Shown: in pieces, positions 24,400 through 33,645 of the stretch
Numbering within the stretch: the first letter of the stretch is position 1
How the letters are laid out: each line of letters starts with the position of its first letter
Assembly: GCF_039545135.1 (NCBI RefSeq)
Contig: NZ_BAABRU010000021.1
Coordinates: 27,622-91,621 of the forward strand
DNA from: Herpetosiphon gulosus
Lineage (GTDB): Bacteria > Chloroflexota > Chloroflexia > Chloroflexales > Herpetosiphonaceae
DNA: 64,000 nt
Direction of reading: 5' to 3'
Position numbers and translations under genes: made by a program
The notes under the pieces: generated by a model
Seen by the model: the letters and a program-made list of their open reading frames with translations, nothing else
Told to the model about the DNA's origin: nothing
Databases searched by the model: none

Positions 24400-25911
24400 G
24401 TGGGACGCAAATCCAAGCAAGGTACGTCGTACCTTCGTCTACTCCGCGAAGAACGTGGGATTTCACTAACCGAGATGGTCAGGCTGGTCGGCTATACCAA
24501 AGGTTATATTTCAGCTGTCGAAACTGGGGTTTCCAAGCCAACCAGCGCCTTTTTACATGCCTACGAGCGAGCCTTGGGGTTGGGCGAGGGCAGTTTGGCC
24601 GCAAGCGCTGAGCAAGCAATTAGTCAAGTGCTGACCACCGCCCAAGCAGGCTTGATGCCTGAGCCACCTAAACTTGACCCAGCCCTCTTGCCGGTTGCCA
24701 ATAAAGGTGCAGTTTTAGAAGGTGTCCAATCGATCCTGTTGCAGGCGATTGCCATGGTGACCGCCGCCGCCAAGCAAAGCCCATGGCCTGGGGCTGAAAT
24801 TGTCGTGACCTTTCAAAGTGAGCATGACCCATTGACGGTATTTCCTGAATTGGCGGTGCCATGGCGAGCAGCTTTACGCCAAGCCTTGCACGCTGGCTGG
24901 AATGTGGTGCATCTCTGGCGCTTGCGGATTGAAAATCAACATCGGTTTGAATTAATTGCCCGGATGCTTTCGATGCTGGGCTATCGCGGCAAATATCAGC
25001 CCTATCTTTTTCCCAACCATGTATTGCCTGGTGCGCCTGCCGATGTGATTATTGTGCCTGGTCAAGGGGCGTTATGGCTGTTTGGCAGTCGCCAATCCAA
25101 ACATGTTGATAGTGGCTTTTTCTTTCCCCCTGATAGCCCGCATTATCCATTAATTAGTCAATTTGCTACCACCATGCGTTCGCAGACCCAACCGCTGCTC
25201 GAAGTGTATCCCGAACGTTCGTTAGATTTCAAAGCCTTGGCCTTGCAATTTGAGGTCGAGGATGGCGCTCAATTATTGTTAAAAGAAGGTCTTAGTTTTC
25301 AATCGATGCCAATTGCAATTCGCAACGCTTGTATTCAACGGATTTTGCAAGCGCCCTTAGTGCGTTCACTGCAAGAACAGACCCATTTGGAAGTGTGGTG
25401 TCAGCAACTGTTAGATCACCATCGCCAACGTGTCCATTTATTTGAGCAATTTTTGCAAGATCGTCAGCACGAGGCGCGTCATGTTGTTACCAAAACCGCA
25501 ATTTTGCGTTTATTGAGCCATGGCGAACTGCCTGCCGACGATTGGCTACGTGATCAGCCGCAAAGTCAGTTGACAGTAGCCGAGGCTTTGGCATGGTTGC
25601 GTCATGTGATTTGGCTCTTGCAAGTCTATCCAAATTATCAACTGGCGATCGTTGATGCGATTGATCCAGCCTACTTTCCAGTAGCGTGGAAGGTCGAAGG
25701 TCGTCAAACCTTGATTTTGGAATCGTGGCAAGCAGCTGATACTGAAGATGGTCGCGAAAACGTCAATATTATTATTCATGATCGGACAATTGCCCAATCA
25801 TTCCGTGAACATTTTTTCAACTACTGGGAGCGTTTGAGTAGCCGCGAGCGCAACAAAGATTGTGTGATCGATTGGTTGCAGAGCCAAGTGATGCAGCCTG
25901 TCAAGCTGTAA
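24400..25911 (+). CDS. XRE-family HTH protein with a large unknown C-terminal region
   Basis: The 503-residue protein has an N-terminal Cro/C1-type helix-turn-helix (residues about 10-65: YLRLLREERGISLTEMVRLV, GYISAVETGVSKPTSAFL). The remaining 430 residues are mostly helical, with Trp- and Leu-rich segments, and match nothing I recognise; they could sense a ligand or bind a partner. I chose GTG at 24400 because GAGG lies eight bases upstream and the HTH begins right after; the frame is open to a TTG at 24325. It is divergent from the protease, which it may control through the repeats between them. Confidence 0.75.
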   Translation: MGRKSKQGTSYLRLLREERGISLTEMVRLVGYTKGYISAVETGVSKPTSAFLHAYERALGLGEGSLAASAEQAISQVLTTAQAGLMPEPPKLDPALLPVANKGAVLEGVQSILLQAIAMVTAAAKQSPWPGAEIVVTFQSEHDPLTVFPELAVPWRAALRQALHAGWNVVHLWRLRIENQHRFELIARMLSMLGYRGKYQPYLFPNHVLPGAPADVIIVPGQGALWLFGSRQSKHVDSGFFFPPDSPHYPLISQFATTMRSQTQPLLEVYPERSLDFKALALQFEVEDGAQLLLKEGLSFQSMPIAIRNACIQRILQAPLVRSLQEQTHLEVWCQQLLDHHRQRVHLFEQFLQDRQHEARHVVTKTAILRLLSHGELPADDWLRDQPQSQLTVAEALAWLRHVIWLLQVYPNYQLAIVDAIDPAYFPVAWKVEGRQTLILESWQAADTEDGRENVNIIIHDRTIAQSFREHFFNYWERLSSRERNKDCVIDWLQSQVMQPVKL

Positions 25912-25979
25912 TCGCGATTGACTTCGGCGCACAACGGTCTTGGGCTAGTTGAAGGATTACTTGGACTAAGGAGCCAACC

Positions 25980-27431
25980 ATGGCGAATCAATGGAATCCG
26001 AATATGTCGCCCTATCGGCAGGATCGTTCCTCATGTATTCCAGTATTGCTGATTATTTTCGTGCTAACGCTCGGGATTGGTGGTGGGATTTATTTTTTCG
26101 TCAATAATGTGATGAACGAGGCCTTTGAATCGAGCATTACCCAAGTCTCATCGCAAATGGAAACGGCAGTGGTTGGTGGGAGTGGGGCAAATGAACCAGC
26201 GATTGCAGGCTCGGTGCTCTATAGTTCAACCCAATTAGCCTATGATCGCAATGGTGACGAGCGGAATGAACTTTTGGTTCAAATCACCAGCAATAACAAA
26301 TATTCAATGGCCTTGCTCGATGGCGCTGATGGCAAACCAATTTGGCAAACTGAGCTTGGCAGCGAATCCTATGAGTTGGTTGCCCTTGATAAGTATGTAG
26401 CAGTGATTAAAGAACGCGATTTTCGCTTATTTAATAGTCAAGATGGCACATTTGGCTGGCAAACCCGCTTAACTGATCGGCTCCAAAGTAATCCACCAAT
26501 GGTATTTATTGCTGATGACCTCTTGGTAATTCAGACTTACGATAATATTTTGACGGCCTATGAATTGAAAACAGGCAGCCAACGATGGCAAAAAACCTTG
26601 GAAGCGAGCTATGCCAGTGATTTGGTGCGGCTTGGTGATGAATTATGTGGAACTGAACGTGATGCTGAATCGTTAGAGTTTGTAGTTTGCTACGCCTTGA
26701 AAACTGGCGAACAGCGCCAAGCCATCCAATTGAATAACGATTGGACCGAACAAGTGGAATGGATTGCTGATCCGCTAAACAACGATGGAATTTTGCGCTT
26801 ACAAAGTGATCCTGAGCCAATTACGCTCTCAGCGATTGGGCTTGATCAGCAGCAGCGCTGGAGTGTTGAGCTGGATGAGGCGTTTTACTATAGTTTTCGC
26901 GGTAGTGAGCAACGCTTTGCCAATAGTAGTGATAGTTTGGCGATTGGGGCTGAGCAACATATCGCGATTATTACCGCTGAACGCAAGGTTGTTATGTATA
27001 GTTTGACCGATTATGCGCTGACCCCGTTGGGTTTTGATAATGATGTTTTATATGTTTCGGCAGTCAAGCAGCGCGGCACCAATACGGTCAGCATTTTAGC
27101 GATCAATGCCCAAACTGCTGAACTCATTTGGCGGCTTGACGACCTTGGTGAATCGCATGAGTGGAGTGGCAGCGGTAAAATTCAAGGGGTTGTTGTCCCT
27201 GGTGAGGGTATGATCTTTGGCTGGCTCGACCCCGAAATTGATGATTTGGTACGGGTGCAATTACTCAAACGCCAAGATGGCACGGTTGGCTGGTCGTTCC
27301 AACAACAGATGTTTATTGGTCAAGTACCTGTATTAACTCGAACCGGCAATGCTTTGCTGATTCAGACCAGCGACGGTTTGGCAATGACCAATTTACGGAC
27401 TGGCGAAAGTTTGTGGACGCTAACGCGCTAA
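25980..27431 (+). CDS. Membrane-anchored PQQ-like beta-propeller protein
   Basis: The 483-residue protein has one N-terminal membrane segment (about residues 20-43, IPVLLIIFVLTLGIGGGIYF) and an extracytoplasmic beta-propeller of about 400 residues. PQQ-type blades recur: ALLDGADGKPIWQTELG, LFNSQDGTFGWQTRLT, AYELKTGSQRWQKTL, LLKRQDGTVGWSFQQQ and LRTGESLWTLTR at the C-terminus. There is no sign of an enzymatic PQQ site; such propellers usually scaffold envelope complexes (compare BamB). AAGGAG precedes the ATG. It lies 68 bases after the XRE gene and may be co-transcribed. Confidence 0.78.
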   Translation: MANQWNPNMSPYRQDRSSCIPVLLIIFVLTLGIGGGIYFFVNNVMNEAFESSITQVSSQMETAVVGGSGANEPAIAGSVLYSSTQLAYDRNGDERNELLVQITSNNKYSMALLDGADGKPIWQTELGSESYELVALDKYVAVIKERDFRLFNSQDGTFGWQTRLTDRLQSNPPMVFIADDLLVIQTYDNILTAYELKTGSQRWQKTLEASYASDLVRLGDELCGTERDAESLEFVVCYALKTGEQRQAIQLNNDWTEQVEWIADPLNNDGILRLQSDPEPITLSAIGLDQQQRWSVELDEAFYYSFRGSEQRFANSSDSLAIGAEQHIAIITAERKVVMYSLTDYALTPLGFDNDVLYVSAVKQRGTNTVSILAINAQTAELIWRLDDLGESHEWSGSGKIQGVVVPGEGMIFGWLDPEIDDLVRVQLLKRQDGTVGWSFQQQMFIGQVPVLTRTGNALLIQTSDGLAMTNLRTGESLWTLTR

Positions 27432-27438
27432 AAACCAA

Positions 27439-27469
27439 AAAGCCCCTTGAGTTTGTTCAAGGGGCTTTT
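27439..27469. terminator. Bidirectional terminator
   Basis: AAAGCCCCTTGA and TCAAGGGGCTTTT pair around GTTTGT, serving the convergent genes on either side. Confidence 0.88.
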
Positions 27470-27476
27470 GCTTGAC

Positions 27477-28262
27477 TTATTGCGGGTGAGCAAAATTGTG
27501 CAATACCTGAACCAGCGAGTTGAGGTCAAGATTACGTACATACAACGAACCTTCAGCTTCGGGCACAAGCAACCATTGTTGTTGCTCGCCACAGACCAAG
27601 GTAAAGGCTTGTTGCACGCTAGTTTCTGGTTTATTTTGCAAGAGCGCTAAGGCGCTAATTGAGCGCAATTGCTCGAAACTCTGGCCAAATGCTTCAGCCA
27701 CATTGGCAGTTAAACCACCAGCCTGCAACTGCTCAACCACCTGTTCACGTTTGATCGTGCGCATGCTGGCGATGCTCCGAAAAACTGCTTCGCTCAAGCT
27801 TCCGGTTAGCGTTTCGGCTACTTCAACCTCGGCTGGCTCAATAATATCGAGCGCTGCCTGCACAATCTCACGTGTGTGGGGTAGGGCAATCAATTGGTGA
27901 ATGCCACCTTGGCCGCGATGGAAAAGGTATTGTTGTTTGGCATGATGAATATAGTTTGCTTGCTGTTTTTGGCCAGCAGGCTGATGCAAAATCACCCAAG
28001 TTTGGCTTGGCTGGCTAACAATGCTCAACCACTCGGCCACCATCGGCTCCAAAACAGGTTGATCATCGGTTAATTCGAGCAGGCCGTGGGCGATCAAACT
28101 GCGTTCGGCGGCCCCTAGCAGGTATTGTTGATATTGCTCAGGCAAATCGCCAAAGACTTGATTGGCCAAATCGTCAAAGCCCAGCGGCAAGGGCAAATCG
28201 GCCACAATCAAACAAACAAATAATTCCTCTTGGCTTAACGAAAAGCCGCGTAATTCACTCAT
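27477..28262 (-). CDS. Unrecognised 261-residue cytoplasmic protein
   Basis: I do not recognise this protein. It has no signal peptide or membrane helix and a mixed alpha/beta look, with an N-terminal half resembling a small winged-helix-like unit (LSQEELFVCLIVADLPLPLG, ERSLIAHGLLEL) and a C-terminal strand-rich end (WLLVPEAEGSLYVRNLDL). The overall layout reminds me of EspG-like chaperone folds of type VII secretion, but no such genes are nearby, so I do not claim it. ATG at 28262 is preferred over 28274 since GGAG lies six bases before it. Confidence 0.6.
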   Translation of the reverse strand: MSELRGFSLSQEELFVCLIVADLPLPLGFDDLANQVFGDLPEQYQQYLLGAAERSLIAHGLLELTDDQPVLEPMVAEWLSIVSQPSQTWVILHQPAGQKQQANYIHHAKQQYLFHRGQGGIHQLIALPHTREIVQAALDIIEPAEVEVAETLTGSLSEAVFRSIASMRTIKREQVVEQLQAGGLTANVAEAFGQSFEQLRSISALALLQNKPETSVQQAFTLVCGEQQQWLLVPEAEGSLYVRNLDLNSLVQVLHNFAHPQ

Positions 28263-28384
28263 TGGATACTCCATGGATTAATTTGAGAATGCGATTATAC
28301 CAGCAGCCCGATTAAGCATTGCTCAGCCAAATCCTGCAAGCCGATCACCGACAGTCAATTAATGACCCCCAGCCCTTGACCTTA

Positions 28385-28420
28385 AAAAAAGACCCTCGCC
28401 ACCAAAATGGCAGCGAGGGC
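28385..28420 (-). terminator. Terminator of the sigma factor gene
   Basis: CCCTCGCCACC AAAA TGGCAGCGAGGG forms a long stem with a small bulge; on the minus strand it is followed by a run of seven T. Confidence 0.85.
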
Positions 28421-28444
28421 GATTGAACCAACGTCAATTAGCGA

Positions 28445-29503
28445 TTAATCAAGATAGGCTCGCAGGTGTTGACCAACATTGGGTTGGCGCAGGTGGCGCA
28501 TCGCTTCGGCTTCGATTTGGCGGGTTCGTTCGCGGGTAATCCCGAATTCAGCGCCAACTTCTTCGAGTGTGCGGCGTTTACCATCGGCCAAGCCATAGCG
28601 CAGCAACAAGATTTGGCGTTCGCGGTCGGGCAATTGCGAGAGCGCATCGGCCAATTCATCTTGCAACATCATGCGGGTGGCCTGCTCAAGTGGGGCTTCA
28701 TCGGTATCGTCGGCCAAAAATTCGCCAACACGGCCTTGGCCTTCTTTGCCAATTGGTTGCTCCAACGACACTGGCTGAACCGAAGCATTCAACATACGCT
28801 TGACCTTGCGCAAACTTACGCCCAGGGCATCGGCCAATTCATCAGGCGTTGCTTCACGTTGCAAGGCTTGCTCAAGCTGGTAAGCGACACGGCGCATTTG
28901 GGCAATTGATTCGCTCAAGTGGACTGGCAAGCGGATGGTGCGGCTTTGCTCGGCGATCGCACGCGTAACTGCTTGGCGAATCCACCATGTGGCATAGGTT
29001 GAAAAACGATTACCCTTGCGATAATCGAATTTCTCGACCGCCCGCATCAGGCCGATATTGCCTTCTTGGATCAAATCCATGAACGACATATGATTGCCAA
29101 TATATTTTTTGGCAACGCTTACAACCAAGCGCAAATTGGCTTGGGTCAGCTTGCGGCGGCCTTCATTACCAAAATCAACGCGGCGTTCGAGGGCGGTACG
29201 TTCATCCCAGGTTGCATACTGCTCGGTTTGCAACTGATGTTCCGCCTTGCGCCCGGTTTCAATTTGCTTGGCCAGCGTAATTTCTTCCTCGGCGGTGAGC
29301 AACTCAACCTCGCCGATTTCACGCAAATACATCTGGACTGAATCTTCGACAGCCTCGGAATAGAGCGTTTTCTTGCGGCGTAGGTTTACAATTGCTAATT
29401 CTACGTCTTCATCATTAAAACCCGGCTCAAGCTCCCAGCCCTCGGGGGCATCTTCGAGTTCCGGTTGGTTTTTTGCTACATTCATCGTTTCATACTTTGT
29501 CAT
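28445..29503 (-). CDS. Sigma-70 family primary-type RNA polymerase sigma factor
   Basis: The 352-residue factor has region 1.2 ([20 protein letters not shown]), region 2 ([56 protein letters not shown]), region 3 ([11 protein letters not shown]...) and region 4 with the -35-binding helix ([20 protein letters not shown]). Regions 2 and 4 match group 1/2 sigma factors; the short N-terminus lacking region 1.1 suggests either a Chloroflexota SigA or a group 2 paralogue. The start is uncertain: ATG at 29503 or 29485; longer forms reach 29686 but lack conserved sequence. Confidence 0.87.
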   Translation of the reverse strand: MTKYETMNVAKNQPELEDAPEGWELEPGFNDEDVELAIVNLRRKKTLYSEAVEDSVQMYLREIGEVELLTAEEEITLAKQIETGRKAEHQLQTEQYATWDERTALERRVDFGNEGRRKLTQANLRLVVSVAKKYIGNHMSFMDLIQEGNIGLMRAVEKFDYRKGNRFSTYATWWIRQAVTRAIAEQSRTIRLPVHLSESIAQMRRVAYQLEQALQREATPDELADALGVSLRKVKRMLNASVQPVSLEQPIGKEGQGRVGEFLADDTDEAPLEQATRMMLQDELADALSQLPDRERQILLLRYGLADGKRRTLEEVGAEFGITRERTRQIEAEAMRHLRQPNVGQHLRAYLD

Positions 29504-29986
29504 CGTCCACGCTCGCTGGGCTACGCCCACTATGGCTTTCGCTGCTGGCGGCGCACGAAAGCTATCTATTGAACCCGCAGGATTCTCTATGCAATCTACT
29601 ACGTTACGTCTGGTAAGCTTGGATGTGCAGATGGATTGTGGTGGGCTGCTTACCATTTGGATTGTGCTAAGCAAAAACCACGCCACGAACTGTAATTCTT
29701 ACAGTTACAGTATAACAAGTATAGTATAGCAAGAGATTCGTCAAGATCAATAAGCCAAAAGGGGTAGTTTAAAGATGTTCAAAGTTTCTTCATAGGTTAG
29801 GAGTAAAGTGCTAGTGTACAATGGGACTATAGTATGCTTTGCAGGATTACATTGATTGTTAGGTGTCAAAAAGAGAGGTGAAATAATGGTTAAAAACTAT
29901 TGCAAAGGGTATAGCTATCCGCTATAATGCGTTGCGGTCAAAACCGAGGTTACTTGCCGCAACGCACCTCTGCGGTGAAAAAGTCA
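29504..29986. promoter_or_regulatory. Intergenic region between sigma factor and rpmB
   Basis: It holds the sigma factor's leader and promoter. On the minus strand TTGACG (29744-29739) lies 15 bases before one of three overlapping TATACT words (29728-29723, 29723-29718 and 29714-29709). It also holds a 13-codon frame with a good ribosome binding site (29886-29927) and an inverted repeat GCGTTGCGG / CCGCAACGC (29929-29937 with 29957-29965) after rpmB that lacks a T run. Confidence 0.5.
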
Positions 29987-30169
29987 TTAGCGATCTTTGT
30001 ACATGGTGCGAATATAGCGGGTGCTAACTTTCATTCGCTTCATTTGGCCATTAACTTCAACCATAGCCCATTGGATATTTGGTTTCCATGAGCGGTTGGT
30101 GCGGTTTTTAGCGTGGCTCACATTGTGGCCGAAGGAGCGCTTTTTCCCCGTCATTTGGCAGACTGCCAT
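29987..30169 (-). CDS. rpmB: 50S ribosomal protein L28
   Basis: The 60-residue protein begins MAVCQMTGKKRSFGHNVSH and continues AKNRTNRSWKPNIQWAMVE, the L28 signature. It belongs to the large ribosomal subunit. GGAGG lies seven bases before the ATG at 30169. It is divergent from the Asp23/DhaL genes, the same neighbourhood as rpmB-yloU-yloV of Bacillus. Its leader contains a terminator-like hairpin between promoter and ribosome binding site. Confidence 0.93.
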   Translation of the reverse strand: MAVCQMTGKKRSFGHNVSHAKNRTNRSWKPNIQWAMVEVNGQMKRMKVSTRYIRTMYKDR

Positions 30170-30179
30170 GGGCGGACCT

Positions 30180-30256
30180 CCGTAGTTTAGACTTAAAAAG
30201 AGCCACCCTTGGTGGCTGTACCCGCTGACTATACCATAGGACGCGCTCTGATGCAA
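30180..30256 (-). promoter_or_regulatory. rpmB promoter and leader hairpin
   Basis: On the minus strand TTGCAT (30256-30251) and TATAGT (30233-30228) are 17 bases apart. Just after the expected start point comes the hairpin AGCCACC AAG GGTGGCT followed by CTTTTT (about 30218-30197), then the ribosome binding site. This is attenuator-like. The remaining bases up to 30483 contain the Asp23 gene's leader, with GAGG ten bases before its GTG. Confidence 0.6.
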
Positions 30257-30483
30257 CTTTTTTAATTCGTTCAGAGCAGGCTGTTTTAAGCTGGCGTTAC
30301 AACTAGCAATAGTCAACAGCAATGGTAGTTTGGCCATGGGCAGCAGCCAATTATGGCATATGCTAGCTCTTGCATAATCGGGTATCATAAAGCGGTAGCG
30401 CGGTTGGTTCCGCGCTATTCTCATCAAAACCGGACGCTCGTGAGCGCCGACCATCGAACCATCTAGTTGCGAGGACTGTTCGA

Positions 30484-30960
30484 GTGAACGAGAAAACAAG
30501 TCTCGCGAATGTGCGCCAAAATGACGCTGGACGCATCGAAGTACATTCTCGCGCCATTGCTACTGTGGTAGCCGGGGCGGTTGTGCGGTGCTACGGTGTT
30601 GTGGGCATGGCCCCGCGCAATTTACGCGATAGTGTCGCCCATGTCTTGCGACCAGAAGATCAATATAAAGGCATAGACGTTCAAGTGAGTACCGAGGCAA
30701 TTACAGTTGATCTGTTTGTGATCATCGAGTATGGCACGCGGATTGCCACAGTTGCCCGTAATATTATGGAAAGCGTCCAATATGCTGTGGTGCATGCACT
30801 CGGCGAGGCCAATATCACGGTCAATGTGCATGTCCAAGGCTTACGGATCGAACAAGCTGATAAAGAACCAAAAGATGCAACCGAAGGCCAGCCCAGCCGC
30901 TGGCGACGTTTTGGCGTAATGGGAGGTCTGCGTGGACAGCGCACCGAAGAATCAAATTGA
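30484..30960 (+). CDS. Asp23/Gls24 family (YloU-like) protein
   Basis: The 158-residue protein carries the Asp23 domain (residues about 15-125): GRIEVHSRAIATVVAGAVVR, CYGVVGM, then VSTEAITVDLFVIIEYGTRI. The family is small, cytoplasmic or membrane-tethered, and linked to envelope homeostasis and to FakA-type kinases. GTG at 30484 has GAGG ten bases upstream. It overlaps the DhaL-domain gene by 29 bases, so the two are translationally coupled, matching yloU-yloV order in Firmicutes. The last 30 residues are charged and variable. Confidence 0.85.
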   Translation: MNEKTSLANVRQNDAGRIEVHSRAIATVVAGAVVRCYGVVGMAPRNLRDSVAHVLRPEDQYKGIDVQVSTEAITVDLFVIIEYGTRIATVARNIMESVQYAVVHALGEANITVNVHVQGLRIEQADKEPKDATEGQPSRWRRFGVMGGLRGQRTEESN

Positions 30961-32569
30961 TGGTACGCGGCTGTTGGCGGTACTCCGCGCAGCCGCCGCA
31001 TGGTTTAGCCAGAATGTGGCGACTGTCAACGCCCTAAATGTGTTTCCTGTGCCCGATGGCGATACCGGAACCAACATGAACCTTACGCTGACAGCGGCGC
31101 TCAAAGATGTTCAGAATGATGCCTCAGTTGCGGTGGTGGCTGAACGGGTCTATCGCGGGGCTTTGATGGGCGCTCGCGGTAACTCGGGCGTGATTCTTTC
31201 ACAAATTCTGCGCGGACTTTCGCAGGGCATGGCCGGACAGCAGGTTTGTACGCCTGAAATTCTGGTAACTGCGCTTGAACAGGCCGCTACCACTGCCTAC
31301 AAAGCGGTGATCAAGCCAGTCGAAGGCACGATGCTCACCGTTATTCGCGAAACTAGCGAAGCCACTCGCGCCGGATTTCAGCCCGAAATGAATTGGCATG
31401 AAGTTCTGGATTTGATTGTTAAAGGTGCGCGAGTTTCGGTCGATAATACGCCCAACCTCATGAAAATGTTACGTGATGCAGGCGTGGTCGATGCTGGTGG
31501 CGAAGGCTTGTATCTGCTCTTTGAGGGTGCACAGGCTTTTGCGCGGGGCGAACAACTTGAACAACGAGTTGCACCTGTCGATCAGTTGGCGATGGCGTTT
31601 GACGACATTCATAGCGATGATGATTTTGGCTATTGCACCAACTTTATGATCCAAGGCGAAAATATCCCTTACGAAGATGTGCGCAGCACGATTGCCGAGA
31701 TGGGCACATCGGTGGTGGCCGTCGGCGATGAGCGCTTGGTCAAGGTGCACTTGCACACGCTACGGCCTGGCGATGCGCTGAATTATGCCGTGCAATGGGG
31801 CAGCCTTGGGGCAATTGAAATCACCAATATGGATAAACAGCGCAGCGATCTGCATGCGGCCCAAGCGCAACAAGCCAGCCAACCAGCCCGCGTCAAGCTC
31901 GACGAGCCAGTCAGCGATGTTGGAGTGGTCGCGGTTGCACCAGGCCAAGGCTTCCGCGTGCTGTTCGAATCATTAAATGTGGGCGAGGTGGTGACAGGCG
32001 GCCAAACTATGAATCCTTCGATCCAAGATTTGGTCACGGCCATCGATAAGTTGCCGCAGCCAGAGGTGATTGTGTTGCCCAATAATAGCAACGTGATTTT
32101 GGCAGCGCAACAAGCCCAGCAAGTAACCACAAAAGTTGTGCATGTGATTCCAACCAAAACCGTGCCCCAAGGTATGGCGGCGATGTTTGCCTTTAATTAT
32201 GCAGTTGGCGCAAACGATAATGTGCAGGCCATGAGCCGCGCGATCAAAGATATTACCACGGCAGAAATTACCACCGCCGTGCGCGATGCTACGGTTAATG
32301 ATGTTGAAGTGCGCGACGGCCAGACGATTGGCTTGCTCAACGGCGCACTGGTTGAATCTGGCGATCAGCCCGACGAAGTGATTGATCGCATTCTAGCACG
32401 GATGGATTTAGACGATCATGAGATCGTTACCATCTATTATGGCGAACAATGTTCGGCGGAACAGGCTGAAGCACTAGCCCACAAAATCAATGCGACCTAC
32501 CCGGCGCTTGATGTTGAGGTGCAAAACGGCGGACAACCATTTTATGATTACATTCTCTCTGCGGAGTGA
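30932..32569 (+). CDS. DhaL-domain fatty acid kinase-like protein (FakA/YloV)
   Basis: The 545-residue protein has an N-terminal DhaL kinase domain (about 1-200) with the metal/ATP motif NVFPVPDGDTGTNMNLT and RGNSGVILSQILRG, a middle domain (about 205-300) and a C-terminal DegV-like region (about 310-545, VVAVAPGQGFRVLFESLNVG and IVLPNNSNVILAAQQAQ). FakA phosphorylates fatty acids presented by DegV-type FakB proteins, two of which follow. GTG start at 30932 is preceded by GGGAGG with a five-base gap. Confidence 0.88.
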   Translation: MDSAPKNQIDGTRLLAVLRAAAAWFSQNVATVNALNVFPVPDGDTGTNMNLTLTAALKDVQNDASVAVVAERVYRGALMGARGNSGVILSQILRGLSQGMAGQQVCTPEILVTALEQAATTAYKAVIKPVEGTMLTVIRETSEATRAGFQPEMNWHEVLDLIVKGARVSVDNTPNLMKMLRDAGVVDAGGEGLYLLFEGAQAFARGEQLEQRVAPVDQLAMAFDDIHSDDDFGYCTNFMIQGENIPYEDVRSTIAEMGTSVVAVGDERLVKVHLHTLRPGDALNYAVQWGSLGAIEITNMDKQRSDLHAAQAQQASQPARVKLDEPVSDVGVVAVAPGQGFRVLFESLNVGEVVTGGQTMNPSIQDLVTAIDKLPQPEVIVLPNNSNVILAAQQAQQVTTKVVHVIPTKTVPQGMAAMFAFNYAVGANDNVQAMSRAIKDITTAEITTAVRDATVNDVEVRDGQTIGLLNGALVESGDQPDEVIDRILARMDLDDHEIVTIYYGEQCSAEQAEALAHKINATYPALDVEVQNGGQPFYDYILSAE

Positions 32570-32613
32570 TACACAGCCCCGTTTCTGACGGCGCGATGGA
32601 GATATGTTGGGTT

Positions 32614-33462
32614 ATGGCGCGAGTAAAGATTATTACCGATAGCACTGCTGATATTCCACCAGCACTAGCACAAGAACTGAATATCACCGTTATTCCAATC
32701 TATGTGCATTTTGGTGATCAGACGTTGCGAGCTGGAATCGACATTAGCAACGAGCAGTTTTATCGGCGGATGGCCGAGGGTGGGCCGTATCCTTATACGA
32801 CCGCACCAGCACCAGGAGTGTTTGAACAGTATTATCGTCAATTTTCCCGTGAATATGACGGGGTATTTTCAATTCACTTGTCGAATCGATTCGGTGGCGT
32901 GGTTAAAGCGGCGACGATTGCCCGCGATAAATTGCCAGCTTCGCTGACCCGCGTTGAGGTAATTGATAGTACCTCGACTTCGCTAGGCTTAGGTATGGTG
33001 GCAATAGCCGCAGCCCGGGCAGCGCTCGATGGAGCCTCAATTGATGAAGTGCATCGCGTTGTCATGCAAACTATTCAATTGACCCATGTGGTGTTTTTTG
33101 TTGATTCAATTGATTATCTCGAACGCAGCGGGCGTTTATCCCAAGCCTCAGCCATGCTTGGCTCGATGCAACGGATCAAGCCGTTGTTGATTCTTGATGA
33201 TGGTGAAATTGTGCCCTACGATCGCACCCGCACCCGAGCCAAAGCGATCGAAGGCTTATTTACCTTTATCGAAGATTTCCCCAAGGTCGAACAAGTGGCA
33301 ATTATGCACAGCACCACACCTGATGATGTTGAGAAATTGCTCGAAAAGATCGACCCAATCTATCCGCGTGATCAAGTTATGATTGTCGAATATGGGCCAG
33401 CGCTTGGGGCGCACCTTGGGCCAAATGCCATGGGTGTGGTGGTCTACGAAGGCATGGAGTAA
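32614..33462 (+). CDS. DegV family fatty-acid-binding protein (FakB-like) 1
   Basis: The 283-residue DegV fold protein opens with ARVKIITDSTADIPPALAQE and has the lipid-pocket motifs SIHLSNRFGGVVKAA and DSTSTSLGLGMVAIAAA. FakB proteins hold a fatty acid in the pocket for phosphorylation by FakA. The frame overlaps the previous stop as GTGA at 32566, but homology begins at 32614, so the true start is uncertain (32566, 32596 or 32614). It forms an operon with the kinase gene. Confidence 0.83.
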   Translation: MARVKIITDSTADIPPALAQELNITVIPIYVHFGDQTLRAGIDISNEQFYRRMAEGGPYPYTTAPAPGVFEQYYRQFSREYDGVFSIHLSNRFGGVVKAATIARDKLPASLTRVEVIDSTSTSLGLGMVAIAAARAALDGASIDEVHRVVMQTIQLTHVVFFVDSIDYLERSGRLSQASAMLGSMQRIKPLLILDDGEIVPYDRTRTRAKAIEGLFTFIEDFPKVEQVAIMHSTTPDDVEKLLEKIDPIYPRDQVMIVEYGPALGAHLGPNAMGVVVYEGME

Positions 33463-33645
33463 CCCAGCGCCGGATCTGCGCAGCAATCAACCCTTGAATA
33501 AACCAAAAGCAACACCCCACGCAGCGCCATTTTCGGCTATTATACGGCTGCGTGGGGTAGCTATTCCCTGAGCGAGCAATGCTTTGCCAATTGGCCGAAT
33601 GTTGCTCGTAAGAATGTGGCTGGAATAATGCCAGAAGGAGGCCAA

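Noticed and set aside
27477..28262. Type VII secretion EspG-like chaperone
   Set aside because: The resemblance is vague, and no ESX/WXG100 genes occur in the window.
29929..29965. rpmB terminator at GCGTTGCGG/CCGCAACGC
   Set aside because: The stem is good but no T run follows on the minus strand, so termination is not supported.
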